Both the position numbers and the translations under genes were made by a program. From JAKLQR01 sp963753165 (GTDB lineage: Bacteria > Nitrospirota > Thermodesulfovibrionia > Thermodesulfovibrionales > SM23-35), in contig CAVWBP010000017.1 in NCBI GenBank assembly GCA_963753165.1, positions 1 to 64,000 on the forward strand: a stretch of DNA of 64,000 bases, written 5' to 3'. Position 1 is the stretch's first letter. Each line of letters starts with the position of its first letter. The notes beneath the pieces were generated by a model that worked only from the letters and a program-made list of their open reading frames with translations, was not told the DNA's origin and searched no databases. Below, piece after piece: positions 26,389 through 35,746 of this stretch.

Positions 26389-28056
26389 TTGCTCGATAAG
26401 ATAAATCCAACAGAAACGCTTGCGTGGAAAAAACTTCAGAGTCATTTCAGGACAATGAAAAAGAAGCATATGCGGGATATGTTCCGGAAGGACCCAAGGA
26501 GGTTCTCGCGGTTCTCCCTTACGTTCGAAGATATCACGGTAGATTTTTCGAAGAACCTCATATCAGGCAAAACACTGAAGCTGCTCCTGGAACTCGCAGA
26601 AGAGTGCCGGGTAAAGGCTGCGATCGAACGCATGTTCAGCGGGGAGAAGATCAACGAGACCGAAGGCCGTGCCGTCCTGCATGTTGCGCTCAGAAACCGT
26701 GCGAATATACCCATTTATGTAGAGGGAAAGGACGTAATGCCTGAGGTCAATGCGGTCCTTGCTCAGATGCAGAGGTTTTCCGGCAAAGTCATCAACGGTG
26801 AATGGAAAGGTTATACGGGGAAAGCAATTTCCGATATTGTCAATATAGGAATCGGTGGTTCAGACCTGGGCCCTCTCATGGTGACCGAAGCGTTGCGGCC
26901 TTACAGAAAAGACCACCTCCGTGCCCATTTTGTCTCGAATGTCGACGGAACACATATCGCGGAGACATTAAAGAGACTGTCTCCCGAGACGACGCTTTTC
27001 CTGATAGCCTCGAAGACCTTCACCACACAGGAGACCATGAGGAACGCCCATACTGCACGGCAATGGTTTCTTGGCACCGCAAAGGACGAAGCATTCATAA
27101 AAAATCATTTTGTGGCAATTTCCACGAATACCGATGAAGTCGCGAAATTCGGAATAGATCCCTCTCACATGTTCAGGTTCTGGGACTGGGTGGGGGGCAG
27201 ATATTCTCTCTGGTCAGCGGTCGGCCTTTCGATCGCCTGTTCTCTCGGATTCGAAAACTTTCTTGCGCTCCTCGAAGGGGCTCATGCCATGGACATTTAC
27301 TTTCGTACAACGCCGTTTGAAAAGAATATTCCCGTCATGCTTGCACTGATCGGCGTCTGGTACGGCAGTTTCTTCGGGGCTGAGACTGAGGCAATACTCC
27401 CCTATGACCAGTATATGCACAAGTTCCCTGCATATTTTCAGCAGGGCAACATGGAGAGCAACGGAAAATCTGTGGACAGGACAGGACAGGAAGTCTCTTA
27501 TCAGACCGGTCCGATACTCTGGGGTCAGCCCGGAACAAACGGCCAGCATGCCTTTTACCAGCTTATCCATCAGGGCACAAAACTGGTCCCCTGCGACTTC
27601 ATCGCGCCTGCCCTCAGCCAGAACCCTGTCGGGGACCATCACGAAATACTTCTTTCCAATTTTTTTGCGCAGACAGAGGCGCTTATGAAAGGAAAAACAG
27701 AACAAGAGGTTATCGCTGAACTCGAATCATCGGGGATGAGCGATGAACAAATAGAATTTCTTGCTCCGTTCAAGGTATTTCACGGCAACGTCCCCACCAA
27801 TTCTATACTATTCAGAAAACTTACGCCGAGGACGCTGGGAAGCCTCATTGCCCTTTATGAACATAAAATATTTGTTCAGGGAATTCTATGGAACATCTAC
27901 AGTTTCGACCAGTGGGGTGTTGAACTCGGCAAGCAGCTTGCGAATAAAATTCTACCCGAACTGAGTGATCGAAACATTGTGTCCGCCCATGATTCGTCGA
28001 CAAACGGACTGGTAAACAGGTATAAGGAATTGCGCTCATCAAACAAGAATTCATAA
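26389..28056 (+). CDS. pgi: Glucose-6-phosphate isomerase
   Basis: A 555-residue PGI converting glucose-6-phosphate and fructose-6-phosphate. It starts at a TTG with AAAAGGAGG 8 bases upstream. Signatures: VNIGIGGSDLGPLM, SKTFTTQETMRNA, GGRYSLWSAVGLS, GQPGTNGQHAFYQLIHQGT and the final active-site region SFDQWGVELGKQL. The length fits the long, E. coli-like class. It follows AOR after 64 bases and precedes pyk by 36. Confidence 0.95.
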   Translation: MLDKINPTETLAWKKLQSHFRTMKKKHMRDMFRKDPRRFSRFSLTFEDITVDFSKNLISGKTLKLLLELAEECRVKAAIERMFSGEKINETEGRAVLHVALRNRANIPIYVEGKDVMPEVNAVLAQMQRFSGKVINGEWKGYTGKAISDIVNIGIGGSDLGPLMVTEALRPYRKDHLRAHFVSNVDGTHIAETLKRLSPETTLFLIASKTFTTQETMRNAHTARQWFLGTAKDEAFIKNHFVAISTNTDEVAKFGIDPSHMFRFWDWVGGRYSLWSAVGLSIACSLGFENFLALLEGAHAMDIYFRTTPFEKNIPVMLALIGVWYGSFFGAETEAILPYDQYMHKFPAYFQQGNMESNGKSVDRTGQEVSYQTGPILWGQPGTNGQHAFYQLIHQGTKLVPCDFIAPALSQNPVGDHHEILLSNFFAQTEALMKGKTEQEVIAELESSGMSDEQIEFLAPFKVFHGNVPTNSILFRKLTPRTLGSLIALYEHKIFVQGILWNIYSFDQWGVELGKQLANKILPELSDRNIVSAHDSSTNGLVNRYKELRSSNKNS

Positions 28057-28092
28057 AAGCAAAATATTTTTCAGCATATCAGGAGGATATCC

Positions 28093-29523
28093 ATGAAACT
28101 CCCTGCAAATAAAACAAAGATCGTGTGCACCATTGGTCCTGCGTCCCGGTCGCGTGAGGTTATTGAAAAAATGCTGCTGGCCGGCATGAATGTAGCCCGG
28201 CTCAATTTTTCGTATGATGACTTTTCAGCGCACAGCAGTGTAATACAAGACCTCCGGGACGCTGCACGAGTCACCGGCAGGCGGATTACGATCATGGCAG
28301 ACCTTCCGGGACCAAAGATGAGAATCGGTCAGATCTCACCCGATCCCGTGTATCTGAGGTCCGGTGATTCTCTGGTTTTAACCACGGATAAAATTACGGG
28401 AGATGCGGGCAGAGTTTCAGTCAGTTTCGACGGACTCCCGAAGGCAGTAAAGCAGGGAGACGCACTTTTCCTCAACGACGGTGTTATCAATCTTGAGGTC
28501 ATTCGCGTCAAGGAAAACGAAGTGCATTGCAGGGTGCTTGTTGGCGGAGAACTCAGGTCGAGGAAGGGGCTTAACCTGCCGGGGATCGACCTGGGAATAA
28601 GCGCATTTACCGGACACGATTACGAATGCATGAAATTCGCTCTTGAACATGGGGTGGATGCCGTGAGCCAGTCGTTTGTCGAGAACGCCGGGGACATACA
28701 AGCCGTAAGGGACGCTGCCGCTTCCCTGGGGCGCCAGCCATTCATCATAGCAAAGATTGAACGGGCGAGGGCGCTCGATCATATCGATGAGGTCATCGAT
28801 GCAGCGGACGGAATAATGATTGCACGGGGTGATCTCGGCGTCGAGCTTCCCATCGAGCGGATCGCAGTGGTCCAGAAGCAGCTTATGCGCAAGGCAAATA
28901 TGCGGGCCAAACCTATAATAACCGCAACCCAGATGCTTGAATCGATGATCTCCAACCGTCGTCCGACACGCGCGGAGTCTACTGATGTGGCAAATGCGAT
29001 ACTTGACGGGACCGATTGTGTCATGCTTTCCGGAGAGTCAGCCATGGGTAGTTTCCCGGTCGAGTCGGTTGAGATGCTTTCGAATATTGCCGCTGCGATC
29101 GAACCGTACCGTGGAACAATGAGCGCAAAAGAGATGTTCCAGGGATTTGACCTCAAAGAGAAGGTTCCACCTGCAAGGCTCGTTGACCTGAGCGTCGAAA
29201 CGGTCCTCGAATATGCATTGCCGTCAGCGGTTTTTGTTCCGACCCGCAGCGGGTTTACTGCAAGAAGCATCGGGCGTTTCCGGCTTCCGGTATGGATTAT
29301 TGCCATAAGTTCGCAGGACGCCACCTGTCAAAGGCTGCAGTTCTCTTCAGGAGTTTATCCTGTTCTTGAGGAAGAGCACCCGGAGAACTGGAAACCCTAT
29401 GTGAGAGAGTGGCTGAAAAAATATGAGATTCCCGGTGATTTCGTTGTGCTCACTGAAGGGCCCTCATCAAAGCATCCTGATGCGAACCATCGGATGGAGA
29501 TCCTCGACATCAAGTCTTCATAA
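28093..29523 (+). CDS. pyk: Pyruvate kinase
   Basis: A 476-residue pyruvate kinase making ATP and pyruvate from PEP. Motifs: KIVCTIGPASRS, NVARLNFSYDD (Ser replaces the usual His of NFSH), ADLPGPKMRIG, the catalytic IIAKIERARALDHIDEVIDAADGIMIARGDLGVELP, and ATQMLESMISNRRPTRAE. AGGAGG precedes the ATG. The C-terminal domain (about 350-476) is present. It closes the sugar-phosphate run and is convergent with alaS, with a REP repeat between. Confidence 0.95.
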   Translation: MKLPANKTKIVCTIGPASRSREVIEKMLLAGMNVARLNFSYDDFSAHSSVIQDLRDAARVTGRRITIMADLPGPKMRIGQISPDPVYLRSGDSLVLTTDKITGDAGRVSVSFDGLPKAVKQGDALFLNDGVINLEVIRVKENEVHCRVLVGGELRSRKGLNLPGIDLGISAFTGHDYECMKFALEHGVDAVSQSFVENAGDIQAVRDAAASLGRQPFIIAKIERARALDHIDEVIDAADGIMIARGDLGVELPIERIAVVQKQLMRKANMRAKPIITATQMLESMISNRRPTRAESTDVANAILDGTDCVMLSGESAMGSFPVESVEMLSNIAAAIEPYRGTMSAKEMFQGFDLKEKVPPARLVDLSVETVLEYALPSAVFVPTRSGFTARSIGRFRLPVWIIAISSQDATCQRLQFSSGVYPVLEEEHPENWKPYVREWLKKYEIPGDFVVLTEGPSSKHPDANHRMEILDIKSS

Positions 29524-29570
29524 TGCGCATTATTACTCCGGCAAGTAAACACATGAAAGATTTACAGTGC

Positions 29571-29666
29571 TGTCATTCCGGCTTGTCCGGAATCCTTCTT
29601 CGGTTCTTGTCAGCATGCGCCTATATTCGGAAGGATTCCCGACGCGCTTCACTTGCGGGAATGACA
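29571..29666. repeat. REP-like palindromic repeat between pyk and alaS
   Basis: TGTCATTCCGGCTTGTCCGG AATCCTTCTT at the left and GGAAGGATTCCCGA ... TTGCGGGAATGACA at the right form a long imperfect inverted repeat. The same unit occurs at 18626 and 47022. The 81-codon reading frame that spans it (29523-29768) is not a real gene. Confidence 0.75.
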
Positions 29667-29759
29667 TTTAAGGTGTTTATTTGCCGGAGTAATAATCCAG
29701 GAATTAAGCGAACTGTGATTAAGATGGGTAACATCGAAAGCAGAAGAATGCCTGTAAAT

Positions 29760-30488
29760 CTATCGTGAGCCCTTAATGATATCAAACAAAGCCCCGAGGG
29801 CTGAATCAAGCTTCTCAATCTCTTTTGTTCCACCCTGCGCCATTTCAGGCTTGCCGCCGCCTTTGCCGCCTGCAATTTTCGAAAGAGTTTTCAAAATCTC
29901 TCCGGCATGATATTGTTTTGTGAGGTCTGCGGTAACCATGCAGACGATGCCTGCCTGACCGTCAAGGACAGAAGACACGATGATAATGCCTGATTGCACA
30001 CGGTCACGCACATTATCGGCAAAGAGGCGGAGTTCGTTGGCGCTGAGACCGTCCTGTCTGACTGAAACAATCTTTACCCCGTCGATGTCAAGGGCATTTT
30101 GTACTGCATCCGATATGGCGTCCCGTGAAGAACCGGTTTTCAGTTTCTGGATCTCCTTCTCCATCGACTTTGTATCCTGGAGCAGTTTTTCTATCCTTTC
30201 GGAAGGCTTGTCTGCTTTCAATAAGTTCCTGATCTCATCAAGCTCTGCTTTCTTTGATCTGAAATAGGAAAAGGCCTGTTTCCCTGTCAGAGCTTCGATT
30301 CTTCGAATCCCTGAGGCAACACTCCCTTCAGAAGTAATAACGAACAATCCGATCTCTCCGGTTGAGCTGCAATGAGTGCCTCCGCACAGTTCTTTGCTGA
30401 AATCGCCTGAAGAAACGACCCTGACTGTTTCTCCATATTTCTCATCAAACAAGGCGACCGCGCCTGAATTGACTGCATCAGCTGACAC
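29760..30488 (-). CDS. alaS: Alanyl-tRNA synthetase, C-terminal part (frameshifted)
   Basis: The C-terminal 242 residues of AlaS in a different frame from the N-terminal part. It carries the end of the editing domain with its zinc-binding CGGTH (ELCGGTHCSSTGEIGLF, RRIEALTG), a coiled coil (about 75-125) and the C-Ala/DHHA1 domain ending in a Gly-rich KIAGGKGGGKPEMAQGG. The GTG at 30488 has no ribosome site and is not a real start. Joined with the upstream part by removing one base, the product is 877 residues. Confidence 0.93.
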   Translation of the reverse strand: MSADAVNSGAVALFDEKYGETVRVVSSGDFSKELCGGTHCSSTGEIGLFVITSEGSVASGIRRIEALTGKQAFSYFRSKKAELDEIRNLLKADKPSERIEKLLQDTKSMEKEIQKLKTGSSRDAISDAVQNALDIDGVKIVSVRQDGLSANELRLFADNVRDRVQSGIIIVSSVLDGQAGIVCMVTADLTKQYHAGEILKTLSKIAGGKGGGKPEMAQGGTKEIEKLDSALGALFDIIKGSR

Positions 30489-32394
30489 TCATGATGTCCG
30501 TTCTGACAGGAAGATCATCAAGTATCTTTTCATTCACGATATCTTCGATTTTCTGTATTTCTTCGTCCAGGGCCGCGGAGAAGTGCGTAAAGTCAAACCT
30601 GAGCCTTTCAGGATCGACAACAGAACCCGACTGTTTCACATGCTCACCGAGCACTATCCTCAATGCCCTGTGGAGGAGGTGGGTTGCGGTATGGTTTCTC
30701 ATGGTGGATCTTCTCTGTGATTCATTCACGATGCAAGTGACCTTATCGCCTTTTGAGACAGTTCCCCTATAGACCTTTACATAGTGAAGAATAATGTCGG
30801 GGGCAGGTCTTTTTGTATCAACTACAATTGATGAAGAAGATTCCGACTGTATTGTTCCGGTATCTCCGGCCTGCCCGCCGGATTCGCCATAGAATGGTGT
30901 TTTGTCCAGGATTATTTCTCCTTCTTCACCTGCGGACAAAGTATCAAATTCTTTCCCGTCCTTAAATATGGCTGTGATAACAGCTTCTGTTTCACTGGTA
31001 TCGTATCCGATAAATTCTGTTTTGCCGACGAGACCAAGTGCTTGAATTGAAGGCATCGGAGTTGTAATGCTGCTTGCTGTTCCAGCGATTCCCTTTGACT
31101 TATCTCGATGCGCTTCCATCTCGCGATGAAAAGATTCCTCATCGATGACGAGTCCTGCATCGAGCGCGATATCTTTTGCGAAATCCAGGGGCAATCCGTG
31201 GGTCTGCTGAAGCCGCGCAACTTCTTCGCCGGGAACCGTAAGGAGTCCGTTTTCTTTCGTTTTTCTGATAAGGTCATCGAATACAAACATTGCGGTCTCG
31301 ACTGTTCTGTGAAAATTCTCTTCCTCGATTTTCAGCAACTTTTCGGTCCTGTCCCTTTCACGTACGATTTCAGGATAGGCGCTTCCCATTGAATGTATCA
31401 CGGAATCGATCAACTGAAAGAGGCACGGGTCATGGATCTGCAGAAGTTTGGCATGTCTTGAGGCCCTTCTGATGATCCTTCTCAAAACATATTCACGTCC
31501 TTCGTTTGAGGGAACAAGGCCTTCCGAGAGCATGAACACCGAAGCGCGGATATGGTCTGCAATGACTCTCATGGAAGTGTCCGAATCAGAGGACGAGCCG
31601 TACGGAATATTCGCGATCGAAGCAATATCATAAAGAATCGGTTGAAAGAGGTCTGTATCGAAGTTGCTCGTTTTGCCCTGAAGGACGGCGCTGATCCGTT
31701 CAAGGCCCATACCCGTGTCTATGCTTGGTTTTGGCAGGGGATTCAGTGCGCCCGATTCGTCTCTGTTAAACTGCATGAAGACAAGGTTCCAGAGTTCAAG
31801 GTACCGGTCACAATCACAGCCGACGGCGCATTCAGGCTTCCCGCATCCGATATGGCTTCCCTGGTCGATGAGAATTTCCGAGCATGGTCCGCAAGGTCCC
31901 GTGTCGCCCATCTGCCAGAAGTTGTCTTTTGCTCCAAGCCTCACAATCCTCTCGCCAGGAATTCCGATCAGAGTGTGCCACAGCTCTTCTGCCTCGTCGT
32001 CCTGCTCATAGACCGATACATAGAGTTTATCCTTCGGAAGCCGGAATATTTCCGTGAGCAGTTCCCATCCGAAAAGGATTGCATCCTTCTTGAAATAATC
32101 GCCAAACGAGAAGTTGCCCAGCATTTCAAAGAACGTATGGTGGCGGGAAGTGTGCCCTACATTTTCGAGGTCGCTGTGTTTTCCTCCGGCCCTCATGCAT
32201 TTCTGACAGGTTACGGCACGGGTATAGTCTCTTTTTTCCTCACCCAGGAAGGTCTTTTTGAACTGTACCATACCTGCGTTTACGAACAGGAGGGTAGGGT
32301 CGTTCCAGGGGATAAGGGGAGAGCTCGGAACAATGGTATGTTCTTTTTTTCTGAAATATTCCAGAAATGCCGAGCGTATGTCCGTGCTGTTCAT
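30478..32394 (-). CDS. alaS: Alanyl-tRNA synthetase, N-terminal part (frameshifted)
   Basis: The first 638 residues of AlaS, which charges tRNA-Ala. Class II catalytic domain (TDIRSAFLEYF ... HTIVPSSPLIP, VGHTSRHHTFFEMLGNFSFGDYFK, ELWNLVFMQFNRDESG, DTGMGLERISAVLQG) and the first editing-domain motif NHTATHLLHRALR. The frame ends at DIMSVS; deleting one C (about 30484) gives DIMSVADAVNSGAVALFDEKYGE, which aligns without gaps to other AlaS proteins. Because AlaS is essential and this is the only copy seen, the break is most likely a sequence error. An AAGGAG site precedes the ATG. Confidence 0.95.
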   Translation of the reverse strand: MNSTDIRSAFLEYFRKKEHTIVPSSPLIPWNDPTLLFVNAGMVQFKKTFLGEEKRDYTRAVTCQKCMRAGGKHSDLENVGHTSRHHTFFEMLGNFSFGDYFKKDAILFGWELLTEIFRLPKDKLYVSVYEQDDEAEELWHTLIGIPGERIVRLGAKDNFWQMGDTGPCGPCSEILIDQGSHIGCGKPECAVGCDCDRYLELWNLVFMQFNRDESGALNPLPKPSIDTGMGLERISAVLQGKTSNFDTDLFQPILYDIASIANIPYGSSSDSDTSMRVIADHIRASVFMLSEGLVPSNEGREYVLRRIIRRASRHAKLLQIHDPCLFQLIDSVIHSMGSAYPEIVRERDRTEKLLKIEEENFHRTVETAMFVFDDLIRKTKENGLLTVPGEEVARLQQTHGLPLDFAKDIALDAGLVIDEESFHREMEAHRDKSKGIAGTASSITTPMPSIQALGLVGKTEFIGYDTSETEAVITAIFKDGKEFDTLSAGEEGEIILDKTPFYGESGGQAGDTGTIQSESSSSIVVDTKRPAPDIILHYVKVYRGTVSKGDKVTCIVNESQRRSTMRNHTATHLLHRALRIVLGEHVKQSGSVVDPERLRFDFTHFSAALDEEIQKIEDIVNEKILDDLPVRTDIMSVS

Positions 32395-32542
32395 ATATCT
32401 CCTTGATGCTGCATAGAGTTTGCCGTCATAGTATGTTGTCAGGACCTGCCGTTCCGTCCATACCGTGAGCCGATGCCCGTACAGAAAAGAGCACGAGGAT
32501 CAGATGACCTCAGAAATATCTCATCTGATCCTGCAGCTATTT

Positions 32543-32688
32543 AGTGTCTGTTTATAAACGCAGGGTTTGTCATCCTCCGGCTTGACCGGGGGATCCAGTC
32601 CCGAAAGCTTTCGGGATGGAAATACTGGATTCCCGCCTTCGCGAGAATGACGAATTTTTATCGGAATCGCACTTTATAAACAGACTCT
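32543..32688. mobile_element. MITE-like element with 16-base terminal inverted repeats
   Basis: AGTGTCTGTTTATAAA (32543-32558) and TTTATAAACAGACTCT (32673-32688) are inverted copies with 15 of 16 matches. They enclose a palindromic core (CCTCCGGCTTGACCGG ... CCGAAAGCTTTCGGG ... CCCGCCTTCGCGAGAATGAC). There is no coding capacity. The right end reaches the stop codon of the lipoprotein gene at 32687, so the element may supply that stop. It lies between the alaS promoter region and the recX-side genes. Confidence 0.6.
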
Positions 32689-33010
32689 ATTTTATATAGA
32701 TCAGTTTTCCGTCATAAAAGAAAAGTACCTTGTAGGTAACGACATTGAGCGTTTCCTTGAAGGAGTATGTCCACTCTTCACGGCTTTTATTCTCGAACGA
32801 TTCGAGGAATTTTATGGAATCGGGAGCGCCCCAGGCATACCGCACCTGTTCCTGTGACATTCCGAGTGAGATCTGTCCTTTCCTTACATGCTCCCTGATT
32901 TCATCGGGGAATGACTTGATCTCGTCTTCGGTATAGCGGACAGACTTCGCGCATCCGAGAAATAAAAAAAGTGATACCGATATGACCAGCAGCAATGCCT
33001 TTTTCATCAT
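32687..33010 (-). CDS. Small SmpA/BamE-like lipoprotein
   Basis: A 107-residue lipoprotein: signal peptide and lipobox LFLGC (Cys about 20), then a domain with KGQISLGMSQEQVRYAWGAPDSI, the pattern of SmpA/OmlA (BamE)-type folds, and a WTYSF ... LFFYDGKLIYIK ending. BamE helps the outer-membrane protein assembly machine, but this short, distant form may have another envelope role. It overlaps the recX stop by 4 bases, and its own stop lies inside a MITE-like element. Confidence 0.7.
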   Translation of the reverse strand: MMKKALLLVISVSLFLFLGCAKSVRYTEDEIKSFPDEIREHVRKGQISLGMSQEQVRYAWGAPDSIKFLESFENKSREEWTYSFKETLNVVTYKVLFFYDGKLIYIK

Positions 33011-33507
33011 ATATCCTCCTTATAAGAAAAGTTGTCTTTTAAAACTGTTCGTATTGTCTCAGAAGCATAGCCTCTTCGTGAAAGAACATTATACAACCTT
33101 CGCCTGATTATTTCCGGCCCGTAATTCTTCAGCAATTTCATTTTCTTATCCACTATTCGTTTTGCATTCTCGATATCTATTCTCTCGTCACCGACAATGG
33201 TTGTCTCGATAACAGGCAGCGGGATGCCCCTGCTAAGCATGTATTGTTTCGCCCCGCGCCGGCTCAGCATTTTTCTGGAAAAGGCCTCTCTCTTCAGGTT
33301 TTCAGCCAAGGCAGTATCATCAAGAAAACCGGACTTCCTGAGAAACTCAACTGTCTGCGTCACAACATCTGCAGAAAACCCCTTCTTCACGAGCCTCTCA
33401 CGCATTTCTTTCTCACTCCTCCCTCTGTAGCTGAGGAGCTTGATGGCGTATTGTCTCGCTGAAGGAACGTGCGCTGGTTTTCTGTTCTTATTTGGCGAAC
33501 CTGTCAA
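33007..33507 (-). CDS. recX: RecX-family regulator of RecA
   Basis: A 166-residue RecX: three-helix repeats with ARQYAIKLLSYRGRSEKEMRERLVKKGF, VEFLRKSGFLDDTALAENL and a C-terminal IIRRRLYNVLSRRGYASETI. RecX modulates RecA filaments. Here pilT lies between recA and recX, an uncommon order, and its stop region overlaps recX by 20 bases. Confidence 0.88.
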   Translation of the reverse strand: MTGSPNKNRKPAHVPSARQYAIKLLSYRGRSEKEMRERLVKKGFSADVVTQTVEFLRKSGFLDDTALAENLKREAFSRKMLSRRGAKQYMLSRGIPLPVIETTIVGDERIDIENAKRIVDKKMKLLKNYGPEIIRRRLYNVLSRRGYASETIRTVLKDNFSYKEDI

Positions 33508-34651
33508 TTTTCATCTCATCCTTCTTGTCTGCTTTCTCCGGACGGATCGAAAGCTGTTCTTCAATCGAAAGCTCACTCGTTGACTGTATGCCTTTTACTT
33601 TCAATACGAAATCATCGGGATTGGACGCCCTTCTCAAGGCCTCTTCGTAGGTAATAAGGCCTGACTTGTACAGACCGAACAGCGACTGGTCAAAGGTCTG
33701 CATGCTGTAATGAATTGCTCCCTGCTCAATCACGTCCTGTATGGATTTCGTCTTGTCGGGATCAAGGATACAGTCCTTTATGGTTGCCGTAGCGATAAGC
33801 ACCTCGACTGCGGGCACTCTTCCTTTCCCGTCGGCTCTTGGCATAAGCCTCATCGATATAATTGCCTTTAATACTGAGGAGAGCTGCATACGAACCTGTT
33901 TATGCTGATAGGGCGGGAATACCGCGATGATCCTGTTCACAGTCTCCATAGCGTCTATAGTATGGAGAGTGCTCAGCACAAGATGGCCTGTTTCTGCCGC
34001 AACAAGCGATGTCTGTATCGTTTCAAAATCACGCATTTCGCCGACGAGTATGACATCCGGGTCCTGTCTCAGCGCTTGTCTCAGAGCCTTACTGAAGGAT
34101 TCCGTGTCGCTTCCGATTTCCCTCTGGTTTACGATGCTTTTCTTGTCGCGGTGGAGATACTCGATGGGGTCTTCGATCGTCATGATATGTTCGGTTCTCT
34201 GCGAGTTTATCACGTCGATCATGGAGGCAAGTGTCGTGGATTTACCGCTGCCGGTTGTTCCCGTAACCAGAATCAGTCCCCTCGCTTCAGAAGCAATCTT
34301 CTTGATCACTTCAGGGAGGTTCAGTTCTTCAATCGAAGGGATCCTCATGGGAATAACCCTGAAAACAAGCCCTACTGTGCCTCTCTGCATGAAGATATTG
34401 CATCTGAACCTTCCCAGGCCGGGGATGCTGTACGCGAGGTCGATATCGTTCTTCTTCTTGAACACTTCCGTCTGTCCGGGGGTCATGACCGCAAGGGCTA
34501 TTTTTGTCGCATCTTCATGGCTGACCCTTTTTTCTGTGGTTAAAGGGGCCAAATCTCCATGAATTCTCAGGATAGGCGGCGAACCGACTTTTATGTGGAG
34601 ATCCGAAGCTTCCAGTGCATGTGCCTGTTTCAAAAGATCGTTGATATCCAT
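33488..34651 (-). CDS. pilT: PilT-type type IV pilus retraction ATPase
   Basis: A 387-residue PilT/PilU-family hexameric ATPase. N-terminal PAS-like domain (ASDLHIKVGSPPILRIHG), Walker A GTTGSGKSTT, Asp box (MTIEDPIEYLHRDKKS), Walker B with EMRDFETI, and His box (GHLVLSTLHTIDA). A C-terminal extension with Lys/Asp-rich residues (about 350-387) is slightly longer than classical PilT. The gene sits between recA and recX with no pilin genes in the window. Retraction of pili for twitching or DNA uptake is expected. Confidence 0.9.
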   Translation of the reverse strand: MDINDLLKQAHALEASDLHIKVGSPPILRIHGDLAPLTTEKRVSHEDATKIALAVMTPGQTEVFKKKNDIDLAYSIPGLGRFRCNIFMQRGTVGLVFRVIPMRIPSIEELNLPEVIKKIASEARGLILVTGTTGSGKSTTLASMIDVINSQRTEHIMTIEDPIEYLHRDKKSIVNQREIGSDTESFSKALRQALRQDPDVILVGEMRDFETIQTSLVAAETGHLVLSTLHTIDAMETVNRIIAVFPPYQHKQVRMQLSSVLKAIISMRLMPRADGKGRVPAVEVLIATATIKDCILDPDKTKSIQDVIEQGAIHYSMQTFDQSLFGLYKSGLITYEEALRRASNPDDFVLKVKGIQSTSELSIEEQLSIRPEKADKKDEMKIDRFAK

Positions 34652-34653
34652 GC

Positions 34654-35652
34654 TTACCTCCTTAAATTAAACGCCTCGATAATTTTATCTTCTATTTCCT
34701 TCGCCATATCCTTGTTCTGCTTCAGGAACTCCTTTGAGTTTTCGCGGCCCTGACCGATCCTGTTCCCCCCATAACTGTACCAGGACCCTGCTTTTTCTAT
34801 GATCCCCTTGTCAACGCCAAGATCCACCAGTTCGCCGACCCGGGAAATTCCCTCGTTGAAATAAATATCAAACTCTGCCTGCCTGAAAGGAGGCGCTACC
34901 TTGTTCTTCACTACTTTTACCCTGACCCGGCCGCCGATGGTCTCCTGGTTATCTTTGAGATTTTCTATCCTCCTGATATCGAGCCTCATGGAGGAATAGA
35001 ACTTCAGTGCATTACCGCCGGTGGTTGTTTCCGGACTTCCGAACATGACGCCGATCTTCATCCGTATCTGATTGATAAAGATAACGGTTGTATGAGATTT
35101 CGAGATCGCCGCAGTCAGTTTCCGCAATGCCTGACTCATAAGCCTTGCCTGGAGACCCGGAAGCGAATCACCCATGTCACCCTCTATCTCGGCTTTCGGA
35201 ACCAGTGCGGCAACAGAGTCTATGACAATAATATCTACCGCTCCGCTCCGTACAAGGACTTCTGCAACTTCAAGGGCCTGCTCTCCGGTATCCGGCTGGG
35301 AGACGAGGAGTTCTTCTATGTTCACTCCGAGTTTCTGTGCATAAGTGACATCAAGCGCATGCTCGGCATCAATGAATGCAGACGTTCCTCCGGCTTTTTG
35401 CGCCTGCGCCAATGCATTTAATGCAAGGGTAGTCTTGCCGGATGATTCAGGACCGAATATTTCGACAACCCTTCCTCTCGGAAACCCGGCGATCCCTGTC
35501 GCGATATCCAGCGATAATGAACCGGTAGGGATTGCCGGAATCCCTTCCTGGATCCCTTCAGCGCCGAGACGCATAATCGCTCCCTTGCCGAAATTCTTTT
35601 CTATCTGTGTAATGGCAACTTCGAGAGCCTTGATTTTGTCCTTGTTCGTCAT
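34654..35652 (-). CDS. recA: Recombinase RecA
   Basis: RecA of 332 residues from the ATG at 35652 (GGAGGAAG upstream; a longer frame to 35703 lacks support). Walker A is GPESSGKTT, with IDAEHALD, the Walker B stretch VDIIVIDSVAALVP, loop L1 IEGDMGDS and loop L2 FGSPETTTGGNALKFY. It performs homologous recombination and SOS co-protease functions. pilT begins 2 bases after its stop. The C-terminus lacks the long acidic tail of E. coli RecA. Confidence 0.97.
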   Translation of the reverse strand: MTNKDKIKALEVAITQIEKNFGKGAIMRLGAEGIQEGIPAIPTGSLSLDIATGIAGFPRGRVVEIFGPESSGKTTLALNALAQAQKAGGTSAFIDAEHALDVTYAQKLGVNIEELLVSQPDTGEQALEVAEVLVRSGAVDIIVIDSVAALVPKAEIEGDMGDSLPGLQARLMSQALRKLTAAISKSHTTVIFINQIRMKIGVMFGSPETTTGGNALKFYSSMRLDIRRIENLKDNQETIGGRVRVKVVKNKVAPPFRQAEFDIYFNEGISRVGELVDLGVDKGIIEKAGSWYSYGGNRIGQGRENSKEFLKQNKDMAKEIEDKIIEAFNLRR

Positions 35653-35746
35653 TCTTCCTCCAATCTCAAATTTCATTTCACAAAGGGTTTCACTATTTCC
35701 CATTGCAGAAAGATAGTGTCAAAAATCGCTGATTTCCTGCTATTTT

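Noticed and set aside
29523..29768. An 81-codon plus-strand frame after pyk.
   Set aside because: It consists mostly of a REP-like palindromic repeat, has no ribosome site and resembles no family.
31552..32406. A 284-codon plus-strand frame opposite alaS.
   Set aside because: It lies wholly inside the clear alaS coding sequence on the other strand; it is a shadow frame.
33902..34562. Two plus-strand frames of over 200 codons opposite pilT.
   Set aside because: pilT motifs (Walker A, Asp and His boxes) are unmistakable on the minus strand; these are antisense shadows.
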